NCBI GenBank assembly: GCA_016873405.1
Contig: VGXH01000117.1
Span: 1 to 6,241 of the forward strand
DNA length: 6,241 bases
Source: a bacterium
Lineage (GTDB): Bacteria > Krumholzibacteriota > Krumholzibacteria > LZORAL124-64-63
Direction of reading: 5' to 3'
Below are positions 4,967 to 6,241 of the stretch, one piece after another. Under the pieces are notes generated by a model. It did no database searches. It saw nothing but the letters and a program-made list of their open reading frames with translations, and was not told where the DNA came from. Position numbers and translations under genes: made by a program. The first letter of the stretch is position 1. The number at the start of each line of letters is the position of its first letter.

Positions 4967-6241
4967 ATGAAGCGATATCCTGCTGCGCGGCGGACGTTCC
5001 TGAACGCGTCGCTCCTGCTCCTGACGTTCCAGATCGCGGCGCTGACGACCGGCGCGGGGCCGGCCCAGGCCGCGCCCAGGAAGCCCTGGGACAAGATCCC
5101 CGTGCCGGCGCTCAACCGGTTCACCATGCCGTCCTACGACCGCGTGGCGCTGGACAACGGGATGGTGGTGTACCTGGCGGAGGATCACGAACTGCCGCTG
5201 GTCGAACTGAGCGCCACGATCGATGTCGGCTCGATCTACGAGCCGGCCGAACTGGTCGGACTGGCCGAAATGACCGGCTCGGTCATGCGGACCGGCGGCA
5301 CCGCCCGGCACCCCGGCGACGCCATCGACGAGATGGTCGAGGCCCGCGGCATGGTGGTCGAGACCGGCATCGGCCAGACCGAGGGCACGGCGTACCTCTC
5401 GGCGCTGACCGAGGACGCCGGCCTGGGCCTGGAGCTGCTGGCGGACATCCTGCGCAACCCCGCCTTCCCCGAGGACAAGCTCAAGCTGGCCCGCGAGGAG
5501 CACAAGGCCGAGATCAGCCGCCGCAACGACGAACCGATGACCATCGCCCGCCGCGAGGCGGCGAAGGTCATCTTCGGCGCCGACCACCCGCTGGCGCGCG
5601 TGACGGAGTACGAGACGATCGCCCGCGTCAAGCGGCAGGACCTCGTCGACTTCCACGCCCGCTACTTCGCCCCGGACCGGATGTACCTGGTCGTCGTGGG
5701 CGACTTCGAAGCCAAGGACATGGTCGCCAAGATCGAGGCCGCCTTCGCGGGCTGGCCCAAGGCGGCGGCGCCGCTGCCGGCCGACCCCGAGATCCCGGAC
5801 TTCCCGCGCACGGTCAACGTCGTCGACAAGGACGACCTGACGCAGACGACCATCATCATGGGCGCCCGCGGCATCCGCGCCAGCGAGCCGCACTACGCCG
5901 GCGTGCAGGTGGCCAACAAGATCCTCGGCGGCGGTTTCTCCACGCGGCTGTTCAACGAGGTCCGCAGCCGCCAGGGCCTGGCCTACTCGGTGGGCAGCAT
6001 GCCCGGCACCGGCTGGCGCTACCCCGGGATGTTCGCCGCGTTCACCATGACGAAGTCGGAATCGAGCCAGAAGGCGGCGGCGGCCATCCTGGACGAGATC
6101 CAGCGCATGGTCACCGAGCCGGTCACGAACGAGGAACTGGCCCGCGCCAAGGACAACATCCTCAATTCCGAGATCTTCAACTACGACAGCAAGCGCGAGA
6201 TCCTCGACCGCCTGGTGATGTTCGAGCGCTTCGACTATTTT
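4967..6241 (+). CDS. Exported M16 family protein, non-catalytic subunit (3'-truncated)
   Basis: 425 residues are visible and the frame is still open at the window edge; roughly 60 more are expected. The N terminus has an export signal with R8-R9-T-F-L, a hydrophobic stretch to about residue 30 and a probable cleavage after A-Q-A35. The twin-arginine pattern resembles a Tat signal, although Sec export is also possible. Domain 1 starts with V60-A-L-D-N-G. The zinc motif is lost: where G-L-A-H-x-x-E-H is expected the sequence reads G98-L-A-E101-M-T-G-S105. E182, exactly 76 residues after S105, still occupies the third-ligand position. Domain 1 closes with V-V-V-G-D (242-246). Domain 2 has the substrate-binding pattern S-T-R-L-F ... 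R333 ... G-L-A-Y340 intact. These features match the non-catalytic subunit of heterodimeric M16B peptidases. Its position behind the catalytic gene, which lacks the Arg/Tyr pair, argues that the two products act as one periplasmic or secreted enzyme. The substrate is unknown. Confidence 0.92.
   Translation, partial: MKRYPAARRTFLNASLLLLTFQIAALTTGAGPAQAAPRKPWDKIPVPALNRFTMPSYDRVALDNGMVVYLAEDHELPLVELSATIDVGSIYEPAELVGLAEMTGSVMRTGGTARHPGDAIDEMVEARGMVVETGIGQTEGTAYLSALTEDAGLGLELLADILRNPAFPEDKLKLAREEHKAEISRRNDEPMTIARREAAKVIFGADHPLARVTEYETIARVKRQDLVDFHARYFAPDRMYLVVVGDFEAKDMVAKIEAAFAGWPKAAAPLPADPEIPDFPRTVNVVDKDDLTQTTIIMGARGIRASEPHYAGVQVANKILGGGFSTRLFNEVRSRQGLAYSVGSMPGTGWRYPGMFAAFTMTKSESSQKAAAAILDEIQRMVTEPVTNEELARAKDNILNSEIFNYDSKREILDRLVMFERFDYF

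Noticed and set aside
4910..5893. Minus-strand open frame of 327 aa opposite the second M16 gene
   Set aside because: It is antisense to a gene with recognisable M16 domains. The product is a Val/Asp/His/Arg shadow with no membrane or catalytic pattern.
1..6241. Search for tRNA/rRNA genes, CRISPR repeats, insertion sequences, attachment sites or a defence system
   Set aside because: No repeated spacer pattern, transposase, integrase, terminal inverted repeat or RNA gene signature was seen. The window reads as ordinary co-directional chromosomal genes.

Overview
The window is a strongly GC-rich stretch of bacterial chromosome (GC by eye well above 60%, not counted). Five protein genes all read on the + strand, closely packed, with third codon positions dominated by G and C. 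Several starts have a good GGAGG/AGAGG-type ribosome site, and the two peptidase genes carry export signals. This suggests a high-GC, probably Gram-negative bacterium. Myxobacterial/deltaproteobacterial, gemmatimonad or candidate-phylum lineages are all compatible, but the phylum cannot be fixed from this sequence. There is no tRNA, rRNA, IS element, CRISPR array or phage gene.

Region 1 (1-2586) is an ABC-2 type exporter operon in the order permease, ATPase, permease. The first permease is cut by the left edge. The ATPase GTG start overlaps the permease stop, and the second permease starts 5 nt after the ATPase stop. The two permeases are probably the two halves of the membrane channel driven by a homodimer of the ATPase. 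The cargo cannot be inferred.

Region 2 (2587-3297) is a 3-methyladenine DNA glycosylase of the AAG/MPG family, a base-excision repair enzyme. It follows the exporter after 42 nt and may simply be read through from it.

Region 3 (3294-6241) begins with a good sigma-70-like promoter whose -35 box contains the glycosylase stop codon. A roughly 135-nt GC-hairpin-rich leader follows, and then two genes for exported M16 (pitrilysin/insulinase-type) proteins. The first has the zinc site HxxEH but lacks the substrate-binding Arg/Tyr pair. The second has lost the zinc site but keeps the Arg/Tyr pair. This is the division of labour known for heterodimeric M16B peptidases such as mitochondrial processing peptidase and the Sphingomonas two-subunit enzyme. 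The second gene runs off the right edge.

I see no clearly new biological system. The points most worth a second look are the complementary M16 pair, a helical insertion and an apparent C-terminal deletion in the catalytic member, a Tat-like signal on the non-catalytic member, and the promoter embedded in the end of the glycosylase gene.
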